Source: Camarhynchus parvulus (Eukaryota; Chordata; Aves; Passeriformes; Thraupidae). Taken from it: a stretch of 64,000 nt of DNA. Every line of letters starts with the position of its first letter. The first letter of the stretch is position 1. The notes below the pieces were generated by a model, which made no database searches, was not told where the DNA came from, and worked only from the letters and a program-made list of their open reading frames with translations. Of this stretch, positions 33,912 to 45,633 are shown piece after piece. The stretch covers positions 434,001-498,000 of the forward strand of contig NC_044597.1 in NCBI RefSeq assembly GCF_901933205.1, written 5' to 3'. Both the position numbers and the translations under genes were made by a program.

Positions 33912-34293
33912 TGTCGCCACATTTCTCTTCACAGAGAAAAGCAAGGCACAATTCTTCCCAAGAATATTTCTGGGTTTCACATTCTCTGAACCTCAGAGAA
34001 AGAAAAAACAATTCTTATCTCATTTGCTGTGCCTGTCTTGTGCCAAAGTAGAATGCAATATGGAGATTGTTTACCCAAAGTGATGGTGTTTTGTTTCCTT
34101 GGCCTGTCAGGGCCAAGGTGTGTAGCCCCACATTTCTCTTCACAGAGAGATGCAAGGCACAATTCTTCCCAAGAATATTCTTATCTCACTTGCTGTGCCT
34201 GTGTTTGTGCCAAAGTATAATGCAATATTGAGAATTTTACCCACAGTGATGGTGTTTTGTTTCCTTGGCTTGTCAGGGCCAGGTGTGTGTGTG

Positions 34294-34340
<47 letters not shown>

Positions 34341-34531
34341 AGGACTGTCACTGACAACCACGAGATTCTGTGCAGTGTGTGCAGAGTGGAGTGCCTGGCA
34401 GATTCAGTTTAGATGTAATGTAATATAGTGTAGAATAATATTGTATAATATAATAATTAATTAGCCTTCTGTTAAGATGGAGTCCTCCTCATCATTTCTC
34501 CCCTTTGTTGGTGGCACAAATATCTAGTACA
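33912..34531 (+). mobile_element. Solo LTR, family LTR-3, copy 2, with internal duplication
   Basis: A 620-bp element runs from TGTCGCCACATTTCTCTTC to AAATATCTAGTACA. It is flanked by a perfect 6-bp duplication GTTCAG (33906-33911 and 34532-34537). The first ~210 bp are repeated in tandem (33915-34122 and about 34126-34287). The second copy lacks about 45 bp after AAGAATATT. A GT array and the AATATAATATAATAATTAATT region follow. Confidence 0.9.
34283..34339. repeat. Microsatellite (GT)n inside LTR-3 copy 2
   Basis: About 28 GT dinucleotides with one interruption (GTTG). The copies at 28020 and 55570 have a much shorter GT/AC run at the same LTR position. Confidence 0.95.
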
Positions 34532-34537
34532 GTTCAG

Positions 34538-35449
34538 TGCCCTTCCCACCACGCTCAGCCCTCAGCCTGCATGGCCGTGGCACAGCCAGGGCTCCTGGCT
34601 GGCACAGGCTTGGGGCACAAGGCAAGCTGCACCTGCAGTGCTTTCACCTCTTCCTGTTCTGCACCCACTTCAGGCCCAGTCTTGGTGCGGCCCTGCCTGT
34701 GGAGCAGCTCTGCAGCCACCTGGGCACCCAGGGCTGGCCCAGCCCTGTCCTGCCAGGCCACCCCAGCTCCTCAAGGAAAAGTTTCAGCTCTGTGTCCTGC
34801 TCCACCTGCCCACAGCCCTGTCCCTGGCCAGGGGCCAGCCCTGCTCCTGCTGTGACAGCTGGAATTGCTCCCTAGCCCAGTTCTATCAAAATGATCTGGA
34901 TTAGCTTAAAACATTGCTAATGGTAGGGTTTTGTTTGTTGAATTTTTTAAAGCTGTTCTGACAGAACCAGGTTAGACAGCAAGGATCTGATCAGTGGTGC
35001 CAGCTGATGGCAGAGCTGGGAAGCTCCTACCCCACCTCAGCTGAACCCAGAGCAGCTTCTGTGGTGACAGCCCAGAGTCCTTTATCTGTCTGCAGCTCTG
35101 GTGGCAACTGGGACCTGTTTGGAGCCAGTGTGGCCTGGAGGTGGCAGCTGTGGTACCCTGGTGACACCCTGCAGGGTCCTGCTGGAAACTGCCCTGCCAG
35201 AAGGAGCTGCAAGGGCGGATGCAGGAAATGCAGTTTGGAGAATTCAGGCTGGGTTTGGGCTGGGGTTGGAGCTCTGGCATTGTCACAACCTGTTTCACTT
35301 TGTTCAGGATATGGCTCCTGTTTGATCCCTTGGGCCAGGCAGAATGTCCCTGTCCCCGTCCCTGTCCCCATCCCTGTCCTGCCCACACAGACAGAATAAA
35401 GGGAGAAGGGAAAGGGACATGAGCCACCATGGTGAACTGCCAGCCCAGG
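34538..35449. other. Unique GC-rich sequence with a short TGTCCC array
   Basis: About 900 bp. At 35346-35382 about six TGTCCC-like hexamers lie in tandem. Long open frames here are due to GC-rich composition and to the CR1 that follows. Confidence 0.5.
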
Positions 35450-36033
35450 AGGCCAAACACCCTGGGCTGCACCCAAAGGGAGTGGGAGCAGATTGAGGGA
35501 GGGGATTGTCCCCCTGTGGCCCCTTGGGACCTCAGCAGCAGAGCTCACTCCAGGGCTGGGACGCTGAGCACAGGCAGGACCTGGAGCTGCTGGGATGAGT
35601 CCAGAGGAGTCACGGAGCTGCTCCAGGGCTGGAGCCCCTCTGAGCCAGGCTGAGAGAGCTGGGGGGGGCTCATCTGGAGAGGAGAAGCTCCAGGGAGAGC
35701 TCAGAGCCCTGCCAGGGCCTGAAGGGCTCCAGGAGAGCTGGAGAGGGACTGGGGACAAGGGATGGAGGGACAGGAGCCAGGGAATGGCTCCCACTGCCAG
35801 AGGGCAGGGCTGGATGGGATATTGGGAATTGGGAATTGTTCCCTGGGAGGGTGGGCAGGCCCTGGCACAGGGTGCCCAGAGCAGCTGGGGCTGCCCCTGC
35901 ATCCCTGGCAGTGTCCAAGGCCAGGCTGGACGGGGCTGGGAGCAGCCTGGGATAGTGGGAGGTGTCCCTGCCATGGCAGGGGTGGCACTGGGTGGGTTTA
36001 AGTTCCCTTTCAACCCAAACCAGTCTGAGATTC
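35450..36033 (+). mobile_element. Longest CR1 LINE copy in the window
   Basis: About 580 bp of the CR1 3' region: GGGAGTGGGAGCAGATTGAG, GTCCAGAGGAGTCACGGAGC, GAGAGCTGGGGGGGCTCATC, GGGATATTGGGAATTGGGAA, GTGCCCAGAGCAGCTGGGG and the tail CAACCCAAACCAGTCTGAGA. The 5' part corresponds to the end of the reverse-transcriptase ORF and the 3' UTR, but no intact reading frame is visible. A 360-codon minus-strand frame (35027-36109) is antisense and not credible as a gene. Confidence 0.88.
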
Positions 36034-38407
36034 CATTTTCTGATTCCATACTTGGTGCCATGAAGATGTGCAGGGGCTTTAAGGCTGGAAGGATTCTCCT
36101 GGAGGACATTCCAAAGGCTGTGCTGAGGTGCCTTTTTCAGCTGTGTTTTTCTGCTCAGGAAATCAGCCTGGCAGGAGAGGGGCCCTCACAAGGGAGGGGC
36201 TGGGTAGAGGAGAAAACGTCCCTTGGAAGAGCTGAATTCCTCCTGAAAGGTCATGAATGAGTGTTTTACTCGTGAGAGGAGCTGGTGAAATCCTGCTGCA
36301 ATGGAGTAGGAACAGGAGGAAATCTGGGTAGTTGTGAAGGGAAATTCTGGTCCATTAAATACTCAACGGAACTTCAGAAAAAGAAATCCCCACTCTCCAG
36401 GATGTCTCTTATTGGACAATTTGATCTTCACGGCACCCAAACTTCAGAGTTATGATCCAAAGCAGACTTTATTTTGTAAATTCCTACTTCTAGGCATGTT
36501 GTAAGTACCTTCAGTTATTGGATTCCCAGCCTCAAGCACTCAGGGTTGAACTCTCACCACAAAATTTTAGAGCTCTGAAGGACCTGGTTCAAGAATTTTA
36601 AAGATGAGAACCATGGGGCAAATTTTGTTGCTGAACATTTCCTCTCTGATTTTTCAGTTGTAGGGTGCTCTGGCAGTGCATTAGAGCTCAGCGTGAGTTT
36701 GCACTGAGGCGAGAGCTCAGGAATCCTCCAGGATTTCTGTCTCCAGGGCTGAAACACTTCCAACACTTCAGCTTTGGACACACCAAGTCATGGACTAAGG
36801 CCTGGCTTCCCAGTGTCCAGCCTTTTCTTGGCTCACCACACCAGAGGTTTATACTGAAATTTTCCACCTCCAAGGAATCTCCGTCGTTTCTTCCCCCCCC
36901 CCCCCCCCCCCTTTTTTTTGTTGCAACATTTCTTAGGGAATTTTATCCCCCTGCCCCTTTGCTCTGGGGGGTGGGGTGGACTTGGTGTTGTGGGGAATGT
37001 GGCAGGGCTGGGATGGTGAGACAATAAATAAATAATGGCATCAAGCTGTTTCCCCTGACCTGGGGAGCTCTTTGTAATCCTTTACAAGGAAGCTGAGCCA
37101 AGTCCAAGACCAAGCAGAGAGAAACCAGCTCCTCTGGCTGGTTCAATCACGTTCATCATCCAACTGCAGCTCCCAAAGCTCAGATGCAGTTTCCAGAGCC
37201 CAAGGAGCACAGACAGTATCAAACAGCTCAAAAGGGAGATGAAAAAGGGGCATGGTGCAAAATGCAGAGCAACAAAGTCAAATCTCCCTTCTGGAACTGT
37301 TCAGCTGCATTTTGGAGATTACTTTGAAGCTGGTGAATCTGAAATTCCTCATTAGTAGCCAATAACAGATACAGGAGCTTCTAATCTGGGTATGAGGAGA
37401 TCATTCCAACCCTGACCTCCCTCTCTCCACTTGAGACAACATTTGCTTCAATCAAAGAGGTAATTAAACTCCTGAGATGAGAAATCTCCACAGTTCATGT
37501 CCTGAATATGGTGCAGCAAAAGCTCTTCAGTAATGAAACGGCACAACCTGCAGTTACTGCTGGAGCCAGACAATGCCTGAGGCAAAAAGACAGAATAACT
37601 TCTGTCAAGGATGCTCTGCTTGCCCTGAAGTGCCCTCAGGAGCCCAGGCAGGTACAGCCTCAGCATTCCAACCAGAGCTCTGTGCAATGGAGCTGATTAA
37701 TGGCAAGGGAACCATGGGCATGGGTGATCCAAGACACTGGGACTGCAGGGAGAGGAAACTGGAGCAGCTCCTTCCCCTCAAAGGGGTTCAAATGCAGATC
37801 CAACCCAGAGCTGGCCCCGCTCCAGGTGAGGATGGAGAAGCCAGGAGGAAAACTGTCAATAGTGGGGCTTTTCTTTAGAAGCTCCATTTTGTTGAACTAA
37901 AAGCTGTTCAGGAGAACTCATCAATAGAGATGTGGTTGAGTAATCCTGTCTCTTGTCTGATCCCAAGGACATGGCTGGGATGGAATCAATGCACTGAGCA
38001 GAGAAGGGCCAGCATCACCCAAAGCAAGTGCTGTGATGACTCCACCAGGAAGGAAGAAAAATGCTGGGTTTGAGATCAAAGCAGGGCTTACAGGGCTGGC
38101 ATTTCCTGCCCAAATGGAACCATGGTTTCTGGTCAGTTTGCAGAGTGGCTTGAGAGGGGAAAGTCTGCAGATGTCTGGGAAGGCCAGGAATTTAAACAGA
38201 AGTCAGGACAAACTGAGGCTGCTCAGCACTGCTGGGCCATAAATCCTTCCCTGGGCTTTCTAGAAAGATTTTTGTTCCTGGAGCAGATTCTGTTCCTGAC
38301 CTGAAAGGAAAGAGGCAGTGAAATACCCACCACAAAGCACCTCTGGAATGCCTGTGCCAGTCTGCAGAGAGGGCTGCTGGAATATGCAGCAATTCCAGGG
38401 GTAAACA
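36034..38407. other. Unique sequence, no gene recognised
   Basis: About 2.4 kb. A homopolymer pair of 19 C then 8 T lies at 36893-36919. 36410-36560 contains a reverse AATAAA-like word and may be an old LTR scrap. No coding region is recognised. Confidence 0.45.
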
Positions 38408-38530
38408 CAGGCTGCTCCAACCCCATCCAGCCTGGCCTGGGGCACTGCCAGGGATGCAGGGACAGCCCCAGCTGCTCTGGGCACCCTGTGCCAGGGCCTG
38501 CCCACCCTCCCAGGGAGGAATTCCAAATTC
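38408..38530 (-). mobile_element. CR1 LINE fragment
   Basis: GGCTGCTCCAACCCCATCCA, GGGACAGCCCCAGCTGCTCT and GGCCTGCCCACCCTCCCAGG. The CR1 3' tail is missing on the left, so this piece is cut at both sides. Confidence 0.82.
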
Positions 38531-39439
38531 CTTCTTTCTCCCTGGTCTTGCTCCCACCAATAAACCCCAGGGTTTTTCTGAGATTCCCAGTACAGCTCTC
38601 CCTGGAGTTCTCACCTCACAAACTCCTGTCTTGCCACAGGTGAAGAAAATTGCTTTTGAGTGGATATGTCCAACACATTCCTCATTTGATGTGGTTTTTT
38701 TGAGCACCCAGGCAGCAATGAGCAGCTGGGTCCCCAGCCTGGTGCCACTCCACATTCCAGAGCAGTTTTCTCTTGCACTCAGGTTTGCAGCATCAGGAAA
38801 TGTCAGTGGCTGTGTCTGGGGCTGCTGGGACTGTGAGACTCCTGTCACAGCTCACATTTCCTTGGCTAATTATGCCGTGTGAACCACCAGGAGCAATGGG
38901 AGCTCTTTGCAAACCATCTGTTGATCACCTCCTGCCTGGAGCAGAGAAATTGGGTGCCCTGGTAATTACACTCCTCCCTCCTGTCACTGCACATGCTCTG
39001 CCTGAGTGCTGGAAATGCCTCATCCTTTCTGAGGCTGAACAGATCTGTGCCTCGTTTCCTTCACCCCAAGGCAAAGAATTTGATGCTGCCTCTGGAGGTC
39101 TCCCAGGATTTCCTGGCTGTTTAATCAGGGTCATGGCTCAGATCACAGGGTTGCAGTTTGTGCTGTCTGTGGTTAACAGGACGTTTGTCTTTCCCCAGGC
39201 AAACAGGGTCTAGAAGGGACGGGCGGGGAAGGTTCTGAGCTCCTTCAATAAATTCAATTTGTATCTGAAAATCTGCAGAGTTGCATGTTCCCTATTTCCA
39301 CTCTTCCTCCTCCCCCAGGCAGTGCCAGGGGAGGAAAAGCCTTTGAGGTGGTGCCATATTCTGTGTCTTCTTCCTTTCACCTGGATCAGGACAGGATTTG
39401 TACACAAAGCATTCCCATCAGCACAGGGGGATCCAGGAA
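38531..39439. other. Unique sequence, no gene recognised
   Basis: About 900 bp. Nothing recognisable apart from ordinary short open frames. Confidence 0.45.
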
Positions 39440-39706
39440 TAGTGACAGGAGCCAGGGAATGGCTCCCAGTGCCAGAGGGCAGGGCTGGATGGGATATTGG
39501 GAACTGGGAATTGTTCCCTGGCAGGGTGGGCAGGCCCTGGCACAGGGTGCCCAGAGCAGCTGGGGCTGCCCCTGCATCCCTGGCAGTGCCCAAGGCCAGG
39601 CTGGACACTGGGGCTGGGAGCAGCCTGGGATAGTGTGAGATGTCCCTGCCATGGCAGGGGGGGCACTGGGTGGGTTTAAGGTTCCTCCCAACCCAAACCA
39701 TTCAGT
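39440..39706 (+). mobile_element. CR1 LINE 3'-end fragment
   Basis: It runs from GTGACAGGAGCCAGGGAATG through GGGATATTGGGAACTGGGAA and GTGCCCAGAGCAGCTGGGG to GGTTCCTCCCAACCCAAACC. The terminal ATTCTGTGA run is replaced by ATTCAGTGTG. Confidence 0.88.
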
Positions 39707-39737
39707 GTGTCCATGACCCCCTGTCCCTATGAACAGC

Positions 39738-39826
39738 TTGCCCAGGCCATGGGCAGGGACACCTTCCACTGTCCCAGGCTCTCCAAGCTGACTTGGGCAC
39801 TTCCAGGGATCCAGGGGCAGCCCCAG
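39738..39826 (-). mobile_element. Short CR1 fragment, inverted next to the previous one
   Basis: CCATGGGCAGGGACACCTTC, CACTGTCCCAGGCTCTCCAA and GGGCAGCCCCAGCTTCTCA match the minus-strand CR1 order. It sits 31 bp from an oppositely oriented CR1, so the pair can fold back. Confidence 0.8.
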
Positions 39827-41635
39827 CTTCTCACCTCAGTCTCCCAAGACCAAACTTCCCTGTTTTGGGACAAAGCAGGGCATCTGTAGCCCCTGAGGTG
39901 TTGAATTCACTCATCTGCCTGCAGCAGAGCCTTTGCTCCCCTCACTGTCCTGAGTGCCCTGCCAAGCTCCTCAGGCATTTCTGGTGGATTTGGGACTGCT
40001 CTCTATGGAGCTTTTGCAATGGATGGGGACTGCAGGGTCATTCAAAAGATGCAATCTGCCACAAACCAGCAAAGTTGCTCAAAGCACTAGTACAAAACCC
40101 AAGAATTATTCCTAAAGCAAACTGAAGCCTGCAATAAGAATCTGCACGTCTGATGAGCTGGAATCTCCAAGGATGGCTTTGGTTACCTTTGATACGTGCA
40201 GTGCTTAGCTTGTGCACAGGACATCATCACAGCAAAGTTTAGGAAAGGAGTTTCTTAAGGAAATAAAATCCTTGGTTTCACCAGTTTTCATGCAGTTCCC
40301 TTTCTAATTCCAAGCTGAAGCAAGCAGCAATTCAGATCCTCACAAAGAGAACACGAGGAAGGGCTGTTCTTACAGTGCAGGCCCCACCAAAGCAAATGAA
40401 AAATTAAATGGGATTAATTTAACCAGATTACATCCTTGTAGCAAATACTCCTGGCCCAGAATCAGAATCACATTACCTTTGCCTCAAATTAATTGCCTGT
40501 CAGCTGAGCTGGTGGCTGTGGGCTGCACTCACCTGCAGCAGAGATGAGGTAGTAAATGCAATTTAATCCCTTTTCATTGCAAATGAAGCTAAATTGCTCC
40601 ATCTCCCTTCCTTGAGCTGGAGCAGAGGTTCAGGACTGCTAAAGGAGCAGATTAGCATCAGACTTCCCTGAAGGGCTGAAGTGGCCTTGATTTGCTTTAT
40701 CTTAATTTGCTTTAGATAAACTCAGTCACTTCAAGAAGTTCATTGTAAGGAATTGTCAGAGGGTTTTGGTGAAGACAAGTCTGTGGTGGATTCCATTTCC
40801 TTTTCTTTTCTCTCTACAAACATTTGTTTCTGCTCTGGACCAACAAAGAGCTGCCTCTGCAGAAGGTGGGAGCAGAACCAACATGAGCTCACTTCAAAGC
40901 CTCTCCTAATTTCTTTCCCCAGCTTCACTCCTGACATCAGTCGAGCTCCAGGAGCTGTTTACATTTAGCTCCAATAACTTCAGATAATGTACTATTAACT
41001 GCTGAACTAATGATCCCAGACCTAGCATTTCCATCAGGACCTTGCCCCATTGAGCTGACACTCCTCAGATCATTTTCTCTCTCATTAAAGTAATTAAAGA
41101 CAACGTTAGGAAAGACCTTCAGGCAATCAGAGAGAGATGATAATAAGCAAAGCACATCCGCAGATGTGGTTCTTTTGATCTGGAGTTTAATTGCTGAAGT
41201 TGGATCTGTGTTTTCTGTGTGTGAGGGTGCCTGGCTCCAAGGGACAGTGAGGGGCACCTGGGCCTGTCCCCTCCTGGTGGCACTTCTGGCGCACAGGGAA
41301 TGGACATTCCCAGGTATCCCATTTCCCTGGGCCTGCACTGGCCCAGAGCTTCTGAGGGGCTTTCCTACACTGCAGCATTTCATGGAGAAGAGGCAGAAAC
41401 ATGAGAGGATGGGGATTCTGTTGTGTGAGGAATTCAGTGAAGAGATTTCACCTGGAGATTCAGGGTTGTGCAGTGATGAGGGGAAGAGCTTTGGGAAACT
41501 CAAGCCCAGTCTAAATTTGACCTTTCCCACAGGACCCCATTTGTGAAGAGTATTTCAGAGGAGTTTTGCCATTCTGTGCCTCATAGACAATAACACCATG
41601 GTACTGTCAAATACGTCCTGGATCTGCATCATTTG
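39827..41635. other. Unique sequence with possible conserved regulatory blocks
   Basis: About 1.8 kb without repeat signature. 40390-40740 contains GGGATTAATTTAACC, CCTCAAATTAATTGCC, CAGCTGAGCTG, GATTAGCATCAG and two similar TTGCTTTA(TC/G) words. 40960-41150 contains GTACTATTAACTGC and AAAGTAATTAAAGAC. These look like clustered homeobox and E-box sites of an enhancer. Conservation is untested. Confidence 0.4.
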
Positions 41636-41840
41636 TTCTAAGGAGGAATTTCCCCATGGAAGGGGTGGTCAGGCCTTGTCAGGGGCTGCCCAGGGAGAGG
41701 TGGAATGCCCATCCCTGGAGTCTGGACATGGCACTCAGAGCTCTGGGCTGGGGACAAGGTGGGGGTCAGGCACAGGGTGGGCTTGATGGCCTTGGAGGGA
41801 TTTTCCATCCTCAGTCATTCTTGGATTCTATGATTCGGTC
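41636..41840 (+). mobile_element. CR1 LINE 3'-end fragment
   Basis: GGAGGAATTTCCCCATGGAA, GGTCAGGCCTTGTCAGGGGC, CTCAGAGCTCTGGGCTGGGG and GGGCTTGATGGCCTTGGAGG, with the tail TTGGATTCTATGATTC. Confidence 0.88.
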
Positions 41841-42529
41841 TCCCATTCTCCATAAGGATAAAAATAATTTTTGAGGACTGCAATTGCAGCTGTTGGGCAG
41901 TGGACTCATGGCTTGCATGGGTGATCTGGCTGCTGGTGTCCTTTCAGGGCCTTGTCCCACCTGTCCCTGCAGCCCCTGGCCCAGGAGGAGCCATTTCAGG
42001 AGCACCTGAGCTGAGATCAGGGCTCATTCCTGTGGAACGGGGTGTTCATCCTTCCCTGGGGCCAGTTCTGGGGGTGTCCAGTGAGGGTCCCATGGGTCAG
42101 TTCAGCTGGGCCAGGACTGGAGGTGACCTGGTGGGGTGGATCTGCTCAGATTTGGGGCTGGTTTCTGGCAAGGGAGGGAGGAGCAGTCTGGAAGCAAGGG
42201 GAGAAGGGGAAGAAGAGGCTGCTCTTGGGAGCTATTGGATCAGCTCATCCCATCTGCTGGAGTTGGAGCTTTCAGAGCCTTTCAGTGCTGCAGTGCTCCA
42301 ATTTCCCCACTGCTCTGAGAAACTGGGCTTGTTCTGCTGCTTGTGGAGCTCTCCTCTCTGCTCTCTCCTGTGCTGCCTTCCCTGAGGAATTGTCAGCACA
42401 GCCTCCCTTTTCAGTTCCAACACCTCAGCCCTGACTGGGGGAGTTGATGCAAGGCGTGCCAGGGAGATGTAAAATCAGCTGATGTCTCTGGGCAGGTCTG
42501 AGCCACTTCCCCATGGGTTGGAGAAATGG
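41841..42529. other. Unique GC-rich sequence, no gene recognised
   Basis: About 690 bp. Open frames up to 161 codons run through 41900-42434 on + but show no recognisable domain. Confidence 0.4.
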
Positions 42530-42925
42530 GGAAGGGGCTGGAGCCCCAGGAGGGGCTGAGGGAGCTGGGAAGGGGCTCAGCCTGGAGCAAAGGAGGCTCA
42601 GGGGGCCCTTGTGGCTCTGCACAGCTCCTGCCAGGAGGGGACAGCCGGGGGGGTCGGGCTGTGCTCCAGGGAACAGGGACAGGAGCAGAGGGAACGGCCT
42701 CAGGCTGGGCCAGGGGAGGGTCTGGGTGGATATTGGGACAATTTCTTCATGGAAGAGGTTGCAAAACATTGGAATGCCCAGGGCTGGGGTAGAACCCCCA
42801 TCCCTGAAAGTGTTCAGAAAACCTATGGATGGGGCACTTGGGGATATGAGTGAGTGGTGATGGTTGGACTTGATGACCTTAGAGATATTTTCCAAACTTA
42901 ATGATCCCAGGATTCTGTGATTCTA
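42530..42925 (+). mobile_element. CR1 LINE 3'-region copy
   Basis: GGGCTGAGGGAGCTGGGAAG, GGCTCAGCCTGGAGCAAAGG, GGGAACAGGGACAGGAGCAG, then TTTCTTCATGGAAGAGGTTG, GACTTGATGACCTTAGAGAT and the tail GATCCCAGGATTCTGTGATT. The first ~190 bp are nearly identical to 59848-60040, so both belong to one CR1 subfamily. Confidence 0.88.
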
Positions 42926-43956
42926 AGAGCCAGGACAAAGCCAGAGGGAGCAGCAGCATGAAGGACACTTGGAAATCACAAATAAATCTTGCAAGAGCTT
43001 TTGTGTGCATTCTCAATGGGCACAGACAGGGATTATGAAACTTGGTGTTATTTCCTTGGCTCAGACCTTGGGAAGTGTCCCCGCTTTGACAGGAGCAGTG
43101 TCCTTTGGTCTGTCTTCAGTTGATCACCTTTCTGCTGACCCCAAAGCCCAGGAGAAGCTCAGGTAATTATTTTCAGTTGTTTTTTGAGAAGAGCTGATTA
43201 AAAGTGACTGAGGCCCTAATGAAAGCTGACCAGCTTTCCAAACTCGAGATGAAAACCCTTTGCCTTCATTCCCCTGGGCTGGAGAGGGAACACTGGAATT
43301 AAAGACAGGGGAAGAGAGAGGAACAATTAACAAAATTTCTCCAGAGGGGCAATTATAAAAATAAAGCAGCTTTATAGTAGAAATTAATTTTTGTGGAGCA
43401 GTTCCCTAAGCAGAGCATGGTGCAGTTCATTCTCTTGTGCTGTAAATTATTACCATTTTAGGATTTTGAAGAACAGATCATCTCCTTTTGCTGTTACTCT
43501 AAAAGCAGCTACTGCAGTCAAAGCACTGTTCCAAGGCTGTTCTCAGTAGATGCTGCCAATTTATCCTGGAAGAATACAAGTGACAGCTCTGCAACTTCGT
43601 GACAAAAGTTTAATTCAGCTTTACACAGCCCTGATTTCAATTTACACAGAAAAATCCTGCTCCAGTCACTCAGTGTTTCTTATCGGGGCTGATTCCACAC
43701 TGGCTGAACAACTTGTTGTGAATCCCCTGCAGCTGCCTTGAGTCGTGGCTCAGGGATGAGCTGCTCCCTCCCATCAAACCACAACCAGCTTTGTGACATT
43801 TCTGATAAACATCTCCCCACATTCTGAAGGCTCAGCTCCTGTGCACTTGACTTTTTCTGCAGCAATGTGGAAGAGAAACAGCTCCAGATCCTGCATGGAA
43901 GGGGAAACAGAGAAAATGGGATGTGACTCTCCTGGCTTCAGGAATTTGAGGAAAAA
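42926..43956. other. Unique sequence, no gene recognised
   Basis: About 1 kb, AT-rich in 43150-43480. No repeat or coding signal is recognised. Confidence 0.45.
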
Positions 43957-43961
43957 GAAAA

Positions 43962-44696
43962 TGTTATGAAGGAGGTCCCTATATGTCTAATTTAATAAAC
44001 CACAAGATTAAAAATTTAGCAGCAATTTTATATAAAATAATACAATCAAATATAATCAAGCAGTTACAAAAAGAAATTTGGCAGTGCTTTGGATAAAGCA
44101 TAAGCAAAACCGACTGGGGTAGAATCAGGGTATGGGAAGGGCTTCCCACCCTGCTTCATGTACAAAAGGCACAGGAATCCAAACACAACTCATATACTGT
44201 ATGCTGATACATATTCATCAATATTTCTCTGTAAATCTCCTCCTATTTTCAATTATTGAAATCTACGTCACTCTGCTGCACAATGCATGCTCCACTTGTT
44301 TCTAAGGGGTCTTCTGGCTTTTGCTGGTCACATCTGACCAAGGCTTCTCCTCATCATCACTGTCCTTTGAACAACCCCACAGATTGCACATGTACCCCAA
44401 GTCTTGTGTTATAGAAGTCAGCATCATATTCCAAAAATAAGCCTTATTATTTCATAGACACCTGGAATAATTTCAATTTTGTCCATTTCAAGGCCGATTC
44501 TCTAATTATCCTGAGGCCTATTCTGGGATTTTACTTATCTCAAGCTACATCCTACATCATATTTTTTCATGAACATCTGAAAACATTTGTTTTGTGACAC
44601 TAATTTAATATCCTTTCTCTCTATTACTTTTTAACAAATATTTTTAAAATATCGGTATAGTCACAATTGTTAGCATGAATCATAATCATTTATCAT
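43962..44696. mobile_element. LTR, family LTR-6, copy 2
   Basis: It starts TGTTATGAAGGAGGTCCC and ends near CATAATCATTTATCA. It shares several blocks with 14700-15462. A GAAAA repeat (43957-43961 and 44697-44701) is a possible 5-bp target duplication, but the last base before it would then not be A. The flanks are A-rich, so this is weak evidence. Confidence 0.7.
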
Positions 44697-44741
44697 GAAA
44701 AGAAAAACACTTTGGGCTTGAATGTTTGGTCTGATGTGAAT

Positions 44742-44902
44742 CAGGGAATCGTGGGTTGGGACCTTAAACCCCGCCAGTGCCACCCCTGCCGTGGCAGGGA
44801 CACCTCCCACTGTCCCAGGCTGCTCCAAGCCCCAATGTCCAGCCTGGCCTTGGGCACTGCCAGGGATGCAGGGACAGCCCCAGCTGCTCTGGGCACCCTG
44901 TG
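44742..44902 (-). mobile_element. CR1 LINE 3'-end fragment
   Basis: GGGAATCGTGGGTTGGGACC, CCACTGTCCCAGGCTGCTCC and GGGACAGCCCCAGCTGCTCT. It stops at GGCACCCTGTGG. Confidence 0.86.
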
Positions 44903-45007
44903 GTAGGTTTGCATGAGAGGCATCCATGAAAGTGATGCAAAGCTCCCAGCCACAAAAAAAGCTGCACATGCCTCTGTGAAAAGCACACATTAAAGACAAA
45001 ATAAACC

Positions 45008-45628
45008 TGTGAAAAGTACGTATGAAATGATTGGCTCTTTGCAGATACTATATGTGTTACGTTGTATTAATTAGTAGTACTGTATTTTTTAAGTAGTGTG
45101 GTAAATATAGTTTTAGGTTAGAACATAATGTTAGAATAGAAACTATGCAATGTAAGATACTTTTTTATGTAGCTCAAGAAAGGGATGAGTTAATCAAGAA
45201 ATTCTTCGCACAAAGAAAACAGCAACAAGACACATAATTCTCCAAGAGAATTCGGAAGAGACCAACTTCTCTTATCGGAAGAGACCAACTTTTCCCATCT
45301 CCTCTTTGAGGAGCCAGCAGGAATAAGGGGAAGTTGACAATAACCAGAAAACACTCTTTGTTTGAAAAGAATTTATGCATCATGTATGAGATATATGAAT
45401 ATGCAACAGGCTATTGCTTTTATCGGTTAATCCTTTGTTAGTGTGTGTGCTTTCAGGGCTTAATTGCCCTAGGAAAGCATCCATCTTTCTTTGCTTTTTA
45501 TTGTCCTTGATTGTCCTAATTCTGATTGTCCAAATTCTTATTGCTCTAATTTTTATTACTATTTTTATAGCCATTTTATTACTATTAAACTTTTAAAATT
45601 TTAAAACAAGTGATTGGCATTTTTCGCA
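45008..45628 (+). mobile_element. Element LTR-5, copy 2 (ERVL-type LTR or TIR element)
   Basis: A 621-bp element runs from TGTGAAAAGTACGTATGAAA to GATTGGCATTTTTCGCA. It is flanked by a perfect 5-bp duplication AAACC (45003-45007 and 45629-45633). It matches 31116-31740 in reverse complement. A tandem pair GGAAGAGACCAACTTNTC lies at 45251-45295. Its 5' neighbour also contains TGTGAAAAGCACAC (44976), a possible remnant of another copy. Confidence 0.88.
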
Positions 45629-45633
45629 AAACC

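Noticed and set aside
35027..36109. 360-codon minus-strand open frame, the longest in the window
   Set aside because: It runs antisense through a CR1 copy. Similar proline-rich frames appear at other CR1 copies (10451-10828, 13649-14101, 39210-39701), so it reflects repeat composition.
36410..36560. Possible LTR fragment with a reverse AATAAA-like word
   Set aside because: No matching ends, no second copy in the window and no target duplication, so it is left as unassigned.
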